Source: Epiperipatus broadwayi (taxonomy: Eukaryota; Onychophora; Udeonychophora; Euonychophora; Peripatidae). From it: a DNA stretch of 64,000 bases. How positions within the stretch are numbered: position 1 is the stretch's first letter; each line of letters starts with the position of its first letter. The DNA lies in the NCBI GenBank assembly GCA_028023455.1, contig JAQFVV010000018.1, positions 3,809,800 through 3,873,799 of the forward strand. Direction: 5' to 3'. The position numbers and the translations under genes were made by a program. The notes under the pieces were generated by a model that made no database searches, was not told the origin of the DNA, and saw only the letters and a list, made by a program, of their open reading frames with translations. Shown here one piece after another: positions 1-12,211 of the stretch.

Positions 1-2830
1 TTTTTGATATCTGTTAGTTGGAAGTGATGGGAGCTAGAGATGATATTAAAGTACATAAAGCCTATTTTAGTGAGTATAATTATGATGCTCGATTAAAACT
101 GAGTTGTGTTAGTTTGGCAGATAGAATCTATCTGTTTCTGGTACAATTAATTGGTTATACATATACATATTGGTATTTTGCTTATGTGTTGCATGTCATT
201 ACAGAGTACACATCTGTGCATTTATGTTTTGCTGCATCTTTTAAAATGGATTCACAGTGACAGATCACCCATTTTTTAGTTTGGGTATGGCTATCTTTAT
301 TAGATTTGGAAGACAAGGGTCCAGACAATTTTCATAAAGCCTATCTGAGTTCCTGAACTTATCTGTTCTTATATAAATAGCAGCAAACCATCTGGTCTCA
401 GAGCACTGAGCATTTGATGTTGAAGCTTTTGAATAAATACTCACTCACACTGCAAACTTTTTCCTCAGTATTTTACTTAGCACTATAGCATATATATGTG
501 AATCTAAAGGTAGCCAGTTCTTTCTCTCCTTAGTAATTAATTTTTCAGCATTAGATTAAAACTCGAATCTTGGTTACCAGATTGAATCTGTATTATTATG
601 AGTTTATTTATATGCTAATATTGTTAACATATATATGACAACCATCTTAAAGCTGTAAGTAATCATCATCTCAGGTTAGGCTATTATCTAGACACATCAG
701 CAACCCACAAAATAGGATGGGCACGTTAAATGATTATAGGCATGATTTATTGACCGCACATATACCTATTATAATATGTTAAGATGAGATGGCCTATTGG
801 TAATATTTTCATTTCTATGTAAATACCTGCATGTGTTGATCACACATACTGAACACTATATAACTTTTGTCATTTTCTTTTACTTGATTTTATGTTATTG
901 TGTTAATAAACCTGTTTAAAATATAAAATTTGTTTCATATTTTTCTTGCTCATAGTTCTGTTTCAATCCAATCAACATTATCTTATTCCAATTCCTTAAT
1001 GATTTTATATGCTGAATATACATTGTTGCAGTTAAAATAATTATTGTGTTAAGTGGTCTGTTCTACCCATTGAATTAAATTGATAGTTAGCCCTTGGGTC
1101 TCATGCTTCTCCCTGTTCAAAGCCAGCTCATAGATTAAATTGACACTGAGTGTGGCCTCATAAATGTCACTCATAAAGTGTTAAGTCACAAAGTGCTGGC
1201 AAAGGAGTTCAAGTTTGGTCGGATCTGAGGTCTCACCACCTCACTTCGGTCAGCTTTGGTGTACTTTGTCTGGACTCTGGATTTTGTTATGTGAGTGTAC
1301 AAATCTGATTGTTACAATATATATACACATAATACATCCTCAATAGAAAATGTTTTAAAAAATACATAAATCTTAATTTTTATATCTTATTTATTATATT
1401 ACATTTTTTTAATGCTTTAACTTTTTAATTTTAAATCTTATAAAACCTTCACATCCCTTAATTATAATTTGCTTAAAAGATGTAAGAAGATTGTAATTAT
1501 TTTTAAAAAGATATATTGTTGTATATGAGGAAGCAAAATTAAGAAAGATGAAGAAGGGAGAAGTGTTTATTATAGAATTATATAAAAATTAGTTATTATT
1601 AAAATATGAAGGATTTAAAAAAAATCTAAATAATATTTTATAATATAGAATACAATAATTGAACTACTTTTTATTAGAAACTAAAAGATTTAGAAAGAAA
1701 AAATAATACTTAAAACTCTAAGTGAAATAATGTAGGATACATGTGCATTTAAATGCTACATTATCACAAAAAGAACACAATATAACTAAGATAGATTAAA
1801 AAAAAATAGATCTTAAAAAATCAGTGAAAGATAAAGTTAAATTAAAGCATCTACATTATGGTTTAATTTAATAAAACAAAATTAAAGAGGTTTAAAACTT
1901 TATTTTAATTTGAAGATTGTATTTTTGTGGGGAATTTCTTAGAGATAATGGAGTAAGAAAAAAAAGAGTCCTAATTAGGAAGATTGATGTAATTTTTACT
2001 TCAGGATTATTGCATATAAAATATTTTCTTCTAATTAAATTAAAGTATCTAAGATTTAGTAAACAAGTGTGACCACAGAACATATATAAGTGTGAGTTTC
2101 TTATATTGAATATAGTGTTTAGTGCTTAAGAAGTAAAAAAAAGCCACTATCTATCAGAATATGTTATTCAAAAGAACTAACTCCCAATGATACTGGAAAA
2201 GTATGATGATGAACCAGTGAGTATTTATAAAATAACATTCATTAAACAAAACTGTGAGCCAGAAGAAAAAAAATCAATCTTAGAGCACAAATAAACTATG
2301 AAGCTTCACAATAAACAGTTGAAAGAATTCTAGCAATGAAATGTTGGACCATGGTTATATACATTAACAAGCCAGTGGTTATATTTTTAAATTTTGATAT
2401 GCCAGCAATCATAGACTTACCAAAATTTTTAATTAGATGAATCTAGAATATTTACAGATAATAATCTTAAAATGAGAAACAATACTTTATAATTGAAAAA
2501 TAAAATTGATTTCCCAAAAGTTTTAAATTAATAAAAATAAATTTATAGGAAATTGATAAAATTTTAAGATTAATTATTGTTCCTGTAATATAAAAAAATT
2601 CTTTTATAAAATTTTAGCTACAGAATACATATTTTTTATATTTTTATAATGAAATAATGACCAACTTTGTAAGCATAAATTTATTAATGTGTGTTCATAT
2701 ATATAATACAGTCCTTATAGAAAACAAAACTTAAAACTGAAATTAAACTTGCACTTGGCCAACATAAAATATTTGCACATAAGTTAAAAATTGAGGTAGC
2801 AAAGCTCCATTTCTCTCTCTATATATATAT
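1..2830. other. Gene-free AT-rich flank downstream of the MAGUK-like gene
   Basis: No exon with splice sites or recognisable domain was found. An 80-codon open frame at 18-260 (MEVMGARDDIKVH...) is not recognised and may be chance or an old element relic. A block of more balanced composition at 1085-1310 ends in gttacaatatatata, the same microsatellite border seen elsewhere in the window, but its source is unknown. Confidence 0.5.
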
Positions 2831-2831
2831 A

Positions 2832-2890
2832 TATTGTAACAATCCGGAACGAATGTCTGTGTTCGTTACAATATATATATATATATATAT
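2832..2890. repeat. Short palindromic insert between (AT)n tracts
   Basis: Two (AT)n tracts flank a ~35-bp segment that begins ttgtaac and ends gttacaa, so the borders are inverted repeats. The interior includes the GC-containing stretch aatccggaacgaatgtctgt, unlike its surroundings. It could be a tiny miniature inverted-repeat element or an internal deletion of a larger element that targets AT microsatellites. Confidence 0.45.
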
Positions 2891-4382
2891 TGCAGCCCTT
2901 TGGTCTATCACCTATAAACCAATTGTAAAGGACAAGAGATAGTTGTGGAAAAGGGAAGGAAAAATTATTTTTTTTTGAATTTTAGAAAAATTAAAAAGCT
3001 GTATTGAGAAATCACTAATTAGATAGCTCAGAAATAACATATAGAGACAGTTTGTGTTTGTAGAAAAATAGCTAGCATTATTTAATGCAAGAGGGGATGA
3101 TTTGATTTTTTTTTTGTACGCTGCAGTAATGATTTGCCAATATAATGATGGAGAAATAAATATTTATATAGCTGGGATAGAGTTTTGTAAAGTTTAATGT
3201 CTATCACTAAAAAGTTGATGAGAATTGAAAGTAAAATGATTATCAATAGCTTTTGTTTGACAGCTTCTTTCGGGAGAATAAGCTTAAGAGTTATAGAAAA
3301 TAATAATGGGAGTTTGTGTTATGATTAACATAAATTATAATTAATATTGCATTTGCAATTATAAGAAATTGTGAGGGATATTTTGTGTTCATGTAGTCTA
3401 AATAAGCAATTTTTTTTTATTAAATAATCTACAGATGTGTGTGTGTGTGTGTGTAATACAGTTATATGAGTTGACATTTTTTTTTTCCTTTATAGAAATT
3501 GATACCATTTTTTATTATTATTTCCTGACAAGTATGAAACAATGGAAAAATAAATGAATCTGTTGTAATTTATTATTAGTAATTCAAAAATCTAAATCTA
3601 AATGGGAAAGTGTTTAGATCAAGAGAAGTGTAACAATTGTTTTACCAAAAAGATTAAAAAAGCTGTCAATATCTGACAACTGATAAATGGTTCAATTGTT
3701 TGTTCTGAGAATGGATTTTTTTTAGAAAATTTGGAAGGGGACCACCTGTGGAGATAGGAATTGTTTTTTTTCCCTCTTTCTTCCTTTTGCTGGAAAATAT
3801 AAAAGGGGAGTTGGAGAAAATGACTGGGGACTTTTTAAAATTTTGCTAGGTGGGGACTTTTAACTTTTTGCTTCTTGCTGAGAGAGCAGTTCAATTATCT
3901 TCGAATTTTTATTAATTTTCCATCTCAGAAGTTAATAATGTACTTGAGTTGTATAGTTTACCAAAATATGAATTTCAATGGTGTGCTTTTATTCTTCATG
4001 AAGTTAATCATGAAACAATCAGCCTTCAATAAGACATTTTTTTCTGAATGCCAGAGTCTATCGGTTTTGCTTATTAAAATTTTATTTAAGGAAAGAACTG
4101 TCACACTATGGTATAACTATGAAGGATCAATTTATATTATCATAATTGTTTGGCTGGGTAAAATTTGTTTAAAAAAAAACTACAGTAAACTTCTGAATAA
4201 TATTTAAAAAAAAGTTAATTCATGTTTGGTAGTGAGAAGCTGCTTGTTGTATGTACTTTGAACCTTTGAAAAATGGAAAAGAAGAGGAAAAGAAACAAAT
4301 GAGTTCAATCCCGGAAAGAAACCAACAAAGTGGAAGGTAATTAACAAAACTCTTTTTAAGATTTATTAATTGTCCTGCAGCT
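2891..4382. other. Unassigned AT-rich region with a TATA-like stretch
   Basis: A TATA-box-like heptamer TATAAAA (3798-3804) is followed by aggggag, two copies of ggggactttt (about 3836 and 3854) and ctgagagagcag. The arrangement resembles a promoter or LTR U3/R region, but no LTR boundary or repeat partner is visible. The 110-codon frame at 3875-4207 matches nothing I know. A (TG)n tract lies near 3435-3454. Confidence 0.3.
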
Positions 4383-4735
4383 ATCTTCTGATTTAAAATA
4401 ACTCTTCATTTTCTACATTTTGATTTAAAATAACTTTTCATTTTCTACATTTGATTTAAAATAACTCTTCGTTGTCTACATTTGATTTAAAAGTAACTCT
4501 TCGTCTGCTACATTTGATTTAAAGTAACTCTTCATTTTCTACATTTGATTTAAAAGTAACTCTTCATCTGCTATATTTGATTTAAAAGTAACTATTCGTC
4601 TTCGACATATGATTTAAATATAACCCTTCGTCTTTCATGCATTCTGATTTTAAAAAGACTGTCTTCATTTTTTTTTATCTATTGTGATTCAAATAACTAT
4701 GTGCGTTTTTAGTATACATCTGATTTAAAATAAAT
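4383..4735. repeat. 36-bp minisatellite, about nine diverged units
   Basis: Units share the core catttgatttaaaataactc and alternate endings such as ttcattttcta, ttcgtctgcta and ttcgtcttcga. Period is about 34-38 bp. Divergence rises toward the right end, where units at 4620-4735 are only partly recognisable. No coding potential. Confidence 0.85.
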
Positions 4736-7700
4736 GTCTATGATGTGCATTTATAACTGCTATCTCCAAATAAAATGAACTGAGTACAATCAAAGGAAAA
4801 AGATATTAGAAAGAGACTATAGTAATGTTTGGTATTATTCTATATTTTATTTCGTTTATATAATGTTTTTTTTTTATTATTTCATTTTATAATATGTACA
4901 TGTTTGATAGAAATGTTTTTTTTTTGTTTTACCACTAGAATATCTTAATATAATAAGTTTTTTTTTTATTATTTATGTTTTAAAGTATGCAAAAGGAAAG
5001 AGAAAAAGAATGATTTTGATCCCATTGAAAAGATAAGTGCTTATGTAGATTTAAATTTAAAGAGAAGAGAGAAATGATATAGAATACCTTTTATATTCTT
5101 AACAAATTTTGATATGTATTTATGCTTGATATTAGGTATGAATGATATGGATGATCGTGTGGAAAACCACAGTTGTGCTATCAGTGTCGACGATCTGTTA
5201 TTGATATAGGTGTAGGGGGTGTGTGATCGGCTCGGCTGTTTAATATTGAAGTGATTCATACATGTTTTAATTCGGGATCTGGTTAGTCTTTGTCATTCAT
5301 TTAGACTGTAATCAATGTATGTGGGTGCATATATAAAGCAGTAAAGGCTTAATATTATTGAGGTAGAGTTATTGTGCCACCTCATGGATGGAAAATAGCT
5401 GTCTCATGATTGATTTACCATGATAGTTGGAGATGGCTGAGTTTCACTCCATTTATTCTATAAAAGATAGGGAATTATTAATAAAGTTATTGTTGAATTG
5501 AGGAAAAGGTTTTGCATGCCCATTATGAATAAATGTGTAGGCCGGAGCTCCTCACACATTCTAAATCTTAAGAAAAGATTTCTCTTCCCCAGGCTGAAGC
5601 AAACAATTGGAGTTAAGAGTTGAAGTTGTCATTGGTTTAGTTTTAATTTCCCTTATCCAGATGCTGCTGTGTGCGCGTTATATATATACTGCATGGTATT
5701 GAAGGATCTAGAGAGTGGTTTTCTGATGTGGGACAGAATAAAATTGCCCTGACAGGATAAAGATTCGGTCAGATGGAGGTATGATGAGGAATGACAAAGA
5801 TTTTAATTGGTAAACTAACCGATCCGTATTGATTTTGTGAATATGATAAGTTGAGAGCTGTCGAGCTGGATCAACAGACTGACCTATTAAAATATCTACG
5901 GTTAAAAAATGTAAAGATCTGATGGGCATTAATGTAAAAGTGTGGGTTTTTGAATTTAAACCAATCCACAAGACCAGTAAAAGTTTTTTTTTTTATATTA
6001 TATGTATATCATCCTTTTTCATAAGAATAGAAAGAAATTATTAATTAATTAATGATATGGAAATTTCTGATTAGTTGACATTGCTGATTAGAGTAAGTGA
6101 AACAAGGTATTCTTTGGAATAGTCCATTGATAATGTTTACAAATAAAATGGGGGGTATGAGTTTATAGGTTTCTTCTCTTTCGAGATGTAGATTTATTAA
6201 AGCTAAAATAAATATGGAATTCTGATTCCGTGCGTGTGTATTATTTTTGTGTGTTTATCTTAACAAATAAATGGGTCAAAAGCAATAAATAAGTTATCTA
6301 AAAAAATATATATAGTAATTTTAAACATGTATTCAAACCATAATATTTAGTGGATCTAAAATATAATATTTAAGTGTAACCATATTATATTTGGGTATGT
6401 TTTATTTTAATTCTCGTTCATGTAATAAAGTTTTACTATTGTTATAAGTTGCATTATGTCTTGTGTTTTGATGTTTCCAATATCTACAGAATTTTCATAC
6501 AGCACCTATATTTTAAGTAATATTAATTTATATTTAAATTTAATTATTCATTTTTCTATTGATGATTTATTTCCATGATCGATTTGCAGTAGTCATCACT
6601 ATATTGTTTCCATATTCGATTCACATAGTTAATTTTATATTGACAATTTATTTCCATGATTGACTTACGATGTTGATTTTTATATTGATTATTTCTATGT
6701 TCAATTTACATAATTCAATTTTATAAGTCACTTTGCTATAATTCAGTTTCACATGATTTATTTTTATAGTTAATTCACAAAATCTAATTTTATGATTTAT
6801 TTCCGTACTTTACTTACCAGTAAATTTTGATTGACTTATCTGATTAATGTCCATGGTTTACTTCCATAGTTTCTTTAGTGTTATAGGATAGATTTAAAGT
6901 TATTAATTAAAGTTTGGTCAACATATATAGAATAAAATGGCAGGGATTAGTTAAGTTAAATTTAGTCAATTTTATTTTTTGGTTCATGGTAATGTTGTGA
7001 ATATTGGGAACAGACATAAAATCCCTTTCCTGCTCTTGATGTTTAGAGTGATTCCCAATAGTAAATTCATATCAAAATTTGGCTTAAGGTATTTGGAATC
7101 ATATCCATTACAATGTAATCGTGCATAAGTGCATCTTTTGACAGATCTAGACCTTGAGAAAGAGCAGTTCAATTATTAATCTAAGAGCTAGTTCGGAAGT
7201 CAAGTAGCATCACATAATCAAATTATTATACTGTTGTTAAAGTAGGGATCATAAATTGATAGTCGATTGACAGGTTAATTTAGATGTTTAGAAGTAAGAT
7301 TAGGGATTCTCAGATCAGAGAACATAACACAGACATTCCGTGTTATATAATTGTAGCTAATTTAAAGTGATAGATGCTGAGAACGAAAAATAAGGTAATG
7401 GAATCAAGTGAGGAGAATTGATTTAGATAATTTTTTTTTCTACCCAGTGTTAAATTAAATGATAAATTTATATTATGAACATAGATTATGAGTCCTCTGC
7501 ATCGATTACTGATTCATTTCCAGTCCGATATAAATGAGAAATGTATATAATAATTTCTGTAGTTACCACTCGAGATCAGATATTTATAATAAAGTTATGG
7601 GAGAAAGTTGTATTATTATTATTATTATTATAGATTTCATAATAAATTAATTAGGAAATATTTGCATGACTCAACCGAGTTTGAAATTAAGACCACATAG

Positions 7701-8494
7701 ATTAGATGGTTTTATCAATATCATTATTGTTATTAATTTTTTTTAAAGAGACAATTTATTTGCTTTCTCCAGTATCCTCTATAGTCCTAAATATGGCTAA
7801 TGATGATGATCTCTGGTGGGCATACAATTTGTAGCTGCAATTTAGCACCCCGGGTATATTTGATCCCAAGTTAGTATTAAATTCAGTTGTCTAGCTACTT
7901 GAAATAAATTAAAGTTTATTGATGATAAATAAGTGAAAGAGTGCGCGGAGAAAGTTGAAGCTACAATATATATATATATATTGTACCTCCCAAAATTGAG
8001 TTCAATTTCACTATATAAAATAGGGTTAAGCATTTTTTTTTGTAAATAGTTTTAAAAGTTATACATCAATTTAGAGAGTATTGAAATGGTTGCTATGATA
8101 ACAGAATGTTAGAAAAAGAAACATTTCATTATTATAACATGAACTTTCTCCTTTAAAATATGTACAAACAATAAAATGGTAGTATTAAATAATAAAATAT
8201 ACAACTTTATTAAAATTCATTAATATTTCTTGGTTCTTTATTTTTTTAAATTGCAGTCATAACTAGTATTTCATTGACACTACAAATAAATGTTTAATAT
8301 TTAAATGTGCATATATTTATGTTTACATTATAAGTATAATATTTAAGTTAGGATAATATATAAATTATATATTTTCAGCACAATATTATAAAAATGTAAT
8401 TTAAATAATTTTAGTCCATATTAAGTTAAAGGGTGTCATATGTATTTTCAAAATATAAATATATTTTTTTGTTTATACAATTATTTGTGAAATA
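4736..8494. other. Intergenic or downstream region without recognisable gene
   Basis: Minus-strand open frames at 5041-5259, 5708-5971 and 6984-7172 have a less AT-biased composition than their surroundings and lie in the same strand, so they could be remnants of one old element, but no motif identifies it. A short (att)n run is at 7609-7632. A microsatellite bordered by tacaata...tattgta is at 7961-7986. Confidence 0.4.
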
Positions 8495-8672
8495 TTACTT
8501 TATTCTTTTCATTATTATAAAAAAGATTTTAGTTTTGGAGCACAGGACAAATCTAGTTTTAACATTCGAGTAAAGAAAATTTGAGCGTATTGTGGGTTCC
8601 AATGATGAATACTCTTCAATTATAACAAGATTATAATTAGGACTGAACAATTCAAAATTGCTCTCTAATATT
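8495..8672 (-). CDS. Terminal exon (exon 5 of those seen) of MAGUK-like GK-domain gene
   Basis: The exon holds 58 codons plus TAA (stop at 8497-8495) and completes a split arginine codon (AG from the previous exon + A). The acceptor is a pyrimidine-rich stretch ending gtcag at 8677-8673. The peptide begins ILESNFELFSPNYNLVIIEE and continues with YSSLEPTIRSNFLY. In GK-like domains of MAGUK proteins the last part is a Phe-containing turn, then an 'S-L-x-x-I' helix and a final strand. The spacing here fits that, but similarity is weaker than in the previous two exons. The basic, Ile-rich last residues are not typical, so the true C-terminus could differ. Minus-strand AATAAA hexamers near 8504-8499 and 8209-8204 could serve as polyadenylation signals. 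The phase match is seen directly; the family is inferred. Confidence 0.6.
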
Positions 8673-9086
8673 CTGACTTTCATTGAAAGAAAACAGTTAT
8701 ATATTTTTCTATTTTGTTTAATTTGGTAATTATAAAATAATGGAATAGAAAAGAATATATTAAGTTTGGTTAACCGAACTGGGTTTCCTGAAGTACTTGT
8801 TAAAGCAAGGAGCAAGGAGATAGAAAAACTTCTAACATTCACATTCATTTTAAAGTTCTCTGTTGAAAAGATTATTGCTACAGATAAACAAATGTTTTAA
8901 TTATTAAATGTCAAAATTAGTAATATGCTGCTAAATATGTGAATTGTTTCTACTACAGTGATGGATTATTTTAATATTGGATTTGATTCAATTTATTTAT
9001 GTATTGCTTATGTTATAAAAGGATATCAGCAACTGCTTGTTTTCAGTAATGCTATTTGTGATATCAAATGTTTTACTATACAAAGG

Positions 9087-9213
9087 ATAAACTAAAGATC
9101 AGCTTTTCAAGCTAATTCACATGCGCTTTATGAATCTTAATCATAAATGAATACTTTCTCTTCCATTCATAAAGCGCATGTGAATTAGCTTGAAAAACTG
9201 ATCTTTAGTTTAT
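9087..9213. repeat. Inverted repeat with 49-bp arms (foldback element)
   Basis: Arms 9087-9135 and 9165-9213 are reverse complements with a single mismatch in the alignable core, separated by 29 bp. The arms include the motif catgcgctttatgaat and its complement. Near-identity of the arms suggests recent formation or homogenisation. No open frame is present. It may be a miniature foldback transposon or a source of hairpin RNA within the intron. Confidence 0.85.
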
Positions 9214-10109
9214 TACAATTCATAAACATCGCGCTATATAAAATAAACGTCTCATTTATATACAAAGAATAATAAAATCATAGTTGGAGTTTATTGGAAA
9301 TTTGATATTTTTATTTTGGATAACTATCTACACAATATACTTTATCTTGATTAGATTAATGAATCTCATTGAATTAGGTTGAAGTTCACAAGATAAACAT
9401 TTAAACTGTTGTGTTTCTCTGGAGTATGCACATAGAAGGACTTTGTTCAGGTTGTATATAAATATGTATCTTATTTACTTATTGATTTATATTATATTTT
9501 ATTAGTATCATTGTTTATTATATTATGTGTGGTAAATTGTCTGTTCATGTTTAAAATAGAAGAAAGTTAAATCTTAATTTAAATTTTAATATTTTTAATT
9601 TTAATTTAAAATACAATATGTTTGTTTGTTAACCATATATTATTTTCAATACACTTGTTGTGTGTATTGAAAATTTTAAATAATTAGTTAGTTATCTATT
9701 GAGATTTATTATTTAATTTATTTTAATAAATTATCATATCGTATAAATATTATTAATTATTAATAGCTTTCTTGTATTTCTGTCATGTATTGATTCAACA
9801 ACATTTTCGTTTTATATAAATTCTTTTACATTATATAATACACCTAAAATAAACAATTCTTGGCCTTATAAGTATTTATCTTCTTAATGATAATGCTTAA
9901 AGATATTTAATTGGAATGTACAGTTCAATATATTTTATTATTTATCTACCTTTATTTTTTATTTATTATTAATAAATATTGATTCATAAATATTACCAAA
10001 AGCGCACTTTTTTTTTATTTTTGCTGTAATATCCTGTAAATACAATTTATCCAAACTGCTTCAAACACTTTTTAGCAAAAACTCTTTATTTGTACATATA
10101 CATACAACT

Positions 10110-10143
10110 ATGTTTCGACTGACCTGCAGTCTTCTTCAGAGCT
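10110..10143 (-). ncRNA. Degenerate hammerhead-ribozyme-like motif of a Penelope-like element
   Basis: On the minus strand the sequence reads CTGAAGAAGACT, a short loop, then AGTCGAAAC. Hammerhead ribozymes of Penelope-like elements have CUGAUGA, a stem, then GAAAC. Here the first box is CTGAAGA (one change), the GAAAC box is intact and a GACT/AGTC stem joins them. The element context is supported by the other Penelope relics in the window. The altered core makes self-cleavage unlikely. Confidence 0.5.
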
Positions 10144-10147
10144 ATGA

Positions 10148-10825
10148 TATAATGAACAAAATAAAATAAAAAACATAACTATATAATCATACCATAAAAA
10201 TGTATTATTATATAATTACAAATAGAAGATTTGCAAATGAATTAATTGATATAATATTCTGCCCAAATATAAATGTATTTGAAATATATAGTTACATTCA
10301 AAAGTATCAAAGGTCAATTGACTGTCAAAATAAAAAAAAATACAACAAAATTAATCCTCCTTGCAAGAAAAAAAATGAACAAAATAAAATAAAAAACATA
10401 ACTATATAATAATACCATAAAAATGTATTATTATATAATTACAAATAGAAGATTTGCAAATGAATTAATTGATATAATATTCTGCCCAAATACAAATGTA
10501 TTCGAAATATATAGTTACATACAAAAGTATCAAAGGTCAATTGACTGTCAAAATAAAAAAAAATACAACAAAATTAATCCTCCTTGCAAGAAAAAAAATG
10601 AACAAAATAAAATAAAAAACATAACTATATAATAATACCATAAAAATGTATTATTATATAATTACAAAAAGAAGATTTGCAAATGAATTAATTATTATAA
10701 TATTCTGCCCAAATATAAATTTATTCGAAATATATAGTTACATACAAAAGTATCAAAGGTCAATTGACTGTCAAAATAAAAAAAAAAATACAACAAAATT
10801 AATCCTCCTTGCGAGAAAAAAAAAT
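10148..10825. repeat. Tandem triplication of a 223-bp unit
   Basis: Three near-identical copies begin at about 10200, 10423 and 10646, each containing a short frame starting MYYYIITNRRFANELIDII. The spacing is 223 bp. A few substitutions distinguish the copies, and the third diverges after 10825. It directly follows the Penelope ribozyme-like motif, so it may be a tandemly duplicated element end. The repeated frames are probably not genes. Confidence 0.9.
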
Positions 10826-11019
10826 ATTTCCATCCCATTTAGCTCTTGTAAGTTTATTGTACAAAATAATTAATAAATTAAACTGAATCATGGATTCTAT
10901 TTACATGTGAGTCACAAATGCAAAATATATGTGATGGCCAAATGCATGTGCTGCAATTAAAATATAATTTTTTATTATTTCAATTTGATCAGAGTGCTAT
11001 TGATAATTGTTTTGCATGC

Positions 11020-11068
11020 CCTGCTTTGGCATGTGTGCCCTAGGTTTCAGACCCCTGATCTAGACTAT
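11020..11068 (-). mobile_element. hAT-type DNA transposon terminus (fragment)
   Basis: Read on the minus strand the segment starts caggggtctgaaacctaggg and continues with gcacacatgccaaagc. Charlie-like hAT elements have ends with 'CAG-G-G-x-x-x-x-x-A-A-A' followed by GGCACA(T/C)G. The opposite terminus and transposase were not found, so this is a fragment or one end of a short non-autonomous copy. An 8-bp duplication could not be confirmed. Confidence 0.4.
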
Positions 11069-12092
11069 TACAATTTGAATAAAGTGAAAAAGATTAAATG
11101 TAATTTACTAAAATCAGTCATGCAAGTAGAATTAATAAAAAACTACAATTTAGCAATTTATTTTCTTCTGAAATAAGACATATAAATAGGATTGATGAAT
11201 ATGAAATAAATAAAATTGAACCATTCAAAGAATTGTAAAGATGGAAGTAAAATTACTGGCATAGAAGATAATTGTTGATGGTATAAAAAAGTGTAAATGT
11301 GAGGCATAATAAGTCAAATTATAGAAGAGAATAAAAGCTTTAAATTTATAATCAAAGGTCTTAAATTGGGAGAAAAGTTGTTTAATGAATAAAAAGAAAA
11401 AATAACAACATGTTCATGAGAAGTTGGCTAATATTGCGAAGGGTGTATAAAAATTTCACACATTTAAACAAAAAACAACAACAACTATACAGTAAAAAAA
11501 AGGAAAATGAAATAGTTATCTAATAACAATAATATTAATCATAATAGTACAAGCTATTGTAACAGTAGAAACTCTAGATGAAAAAGTGAGACATAACTTT
11601 AATTCATTTTGAAGAAACAGTTGAATAAATAGAAATACTATTGGTCAAATTATCCATTAAATATGGTGTACTAGATTTCTTAAAATGACTCCATTAGCTT
11701 CAAAATGAAACAAGGCAAAAAATTTCTCTAAATTTATGAATACTAATAAATTAACATTATAGTTCAGTAAAACTAAGCCATGAGATCCATTACAGTTTCA
11801 ATATATAGATATATCACTCTTCTAGTTTTAAATTAATCTCCATTTGTTTTGAACCAATTATTTATGCATGTTTATTTATAATATAAAATCATAGTTCAGT
11901 GATGGCTATTGAATACTTAATACTATATTTTTAGTTAAGGATTAAATGAAAAGTAAAAGTAAATGAGAATATAATGCTTTTATCCTTTTTTAAACCAAAA
12001 TTACCTGACATATAAAATATACTGTTCAACATGCTGTTATAGATATTTCAACAATTTACATTGATTTGGAAATAGTATAAAAATAATCTCAC

Positions 12093-12211
12093 CTTGGCAA
12101 ACTTATTGATTTTTGGGACACTGATCTCAACAAAAAAATAATGGGATTAAATCCATGGATACAGAGGTTCTGGATTTTTGATGGAGAAATATCCATGAGA
12201 CAATGTATTCC
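12093..12211 (-). CDS. Exon 4 of MAGUK-like gene: core of the GK-like domain
   Basis: A 119-nt exon of 39 complete codons plus AG, starting in phase 0 as the previous exon requires. The acceptor is tttatattttttag|G and the donor CCAAG|gtgaga. The peptide starts GIHCLMDISPSKIQNLCIHG and continues FNPIIFLLRSVSQ. This is the most diagnostic exon: GK domains of DLG5, ZO and other MAGUKs carry 'H-C-L-L-D-[IV]-[ASTP]-P-x-x-[IV]-x-x-L' followed by 'Y-P-I-V-[IV]-F-[IL]', and every element is recognisable here in the right order and spacing. The DISP core is closest to DLG5 as I know it. The MAGUK GK fold binds phospho-peptides and does not phosphorylate GMP, acting as a submembrane scaffold at cell junctions or polarity sites. 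No stop or frameshift is seen. Confidence 0.85.

Larger units (their letters stand above)
8673..12092 (-). other. Last intron of the MAGUK-like gene (3.4 kb)
   Basis: Bounded by CCAAG|gtgaga at 12092 and gtcag|A at 8673. It contains a 49-bp inverted repeat, a Penelope ribozyme-like motif followed by a 223-bp tandem triplication, and a hAT-like terminus, each listed separately. No additional in-phase exon was accepted. Confidence 0.6.

Noticed and set aside
3836-3864. Paired ggggactttt words as NF-kB sites of a promoter
   Set aside because: They lie downstream of the TATA-like word, and no transcript or LTR structure supports a promoter.
12005-12033. 29-nt possible exon (ataacag|CATG...GTCAG|gtaatt) just after exon 4
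   Set aside because: The intron before it would be only 59 nt, and its outgoing phase does not fit the terminal exon.
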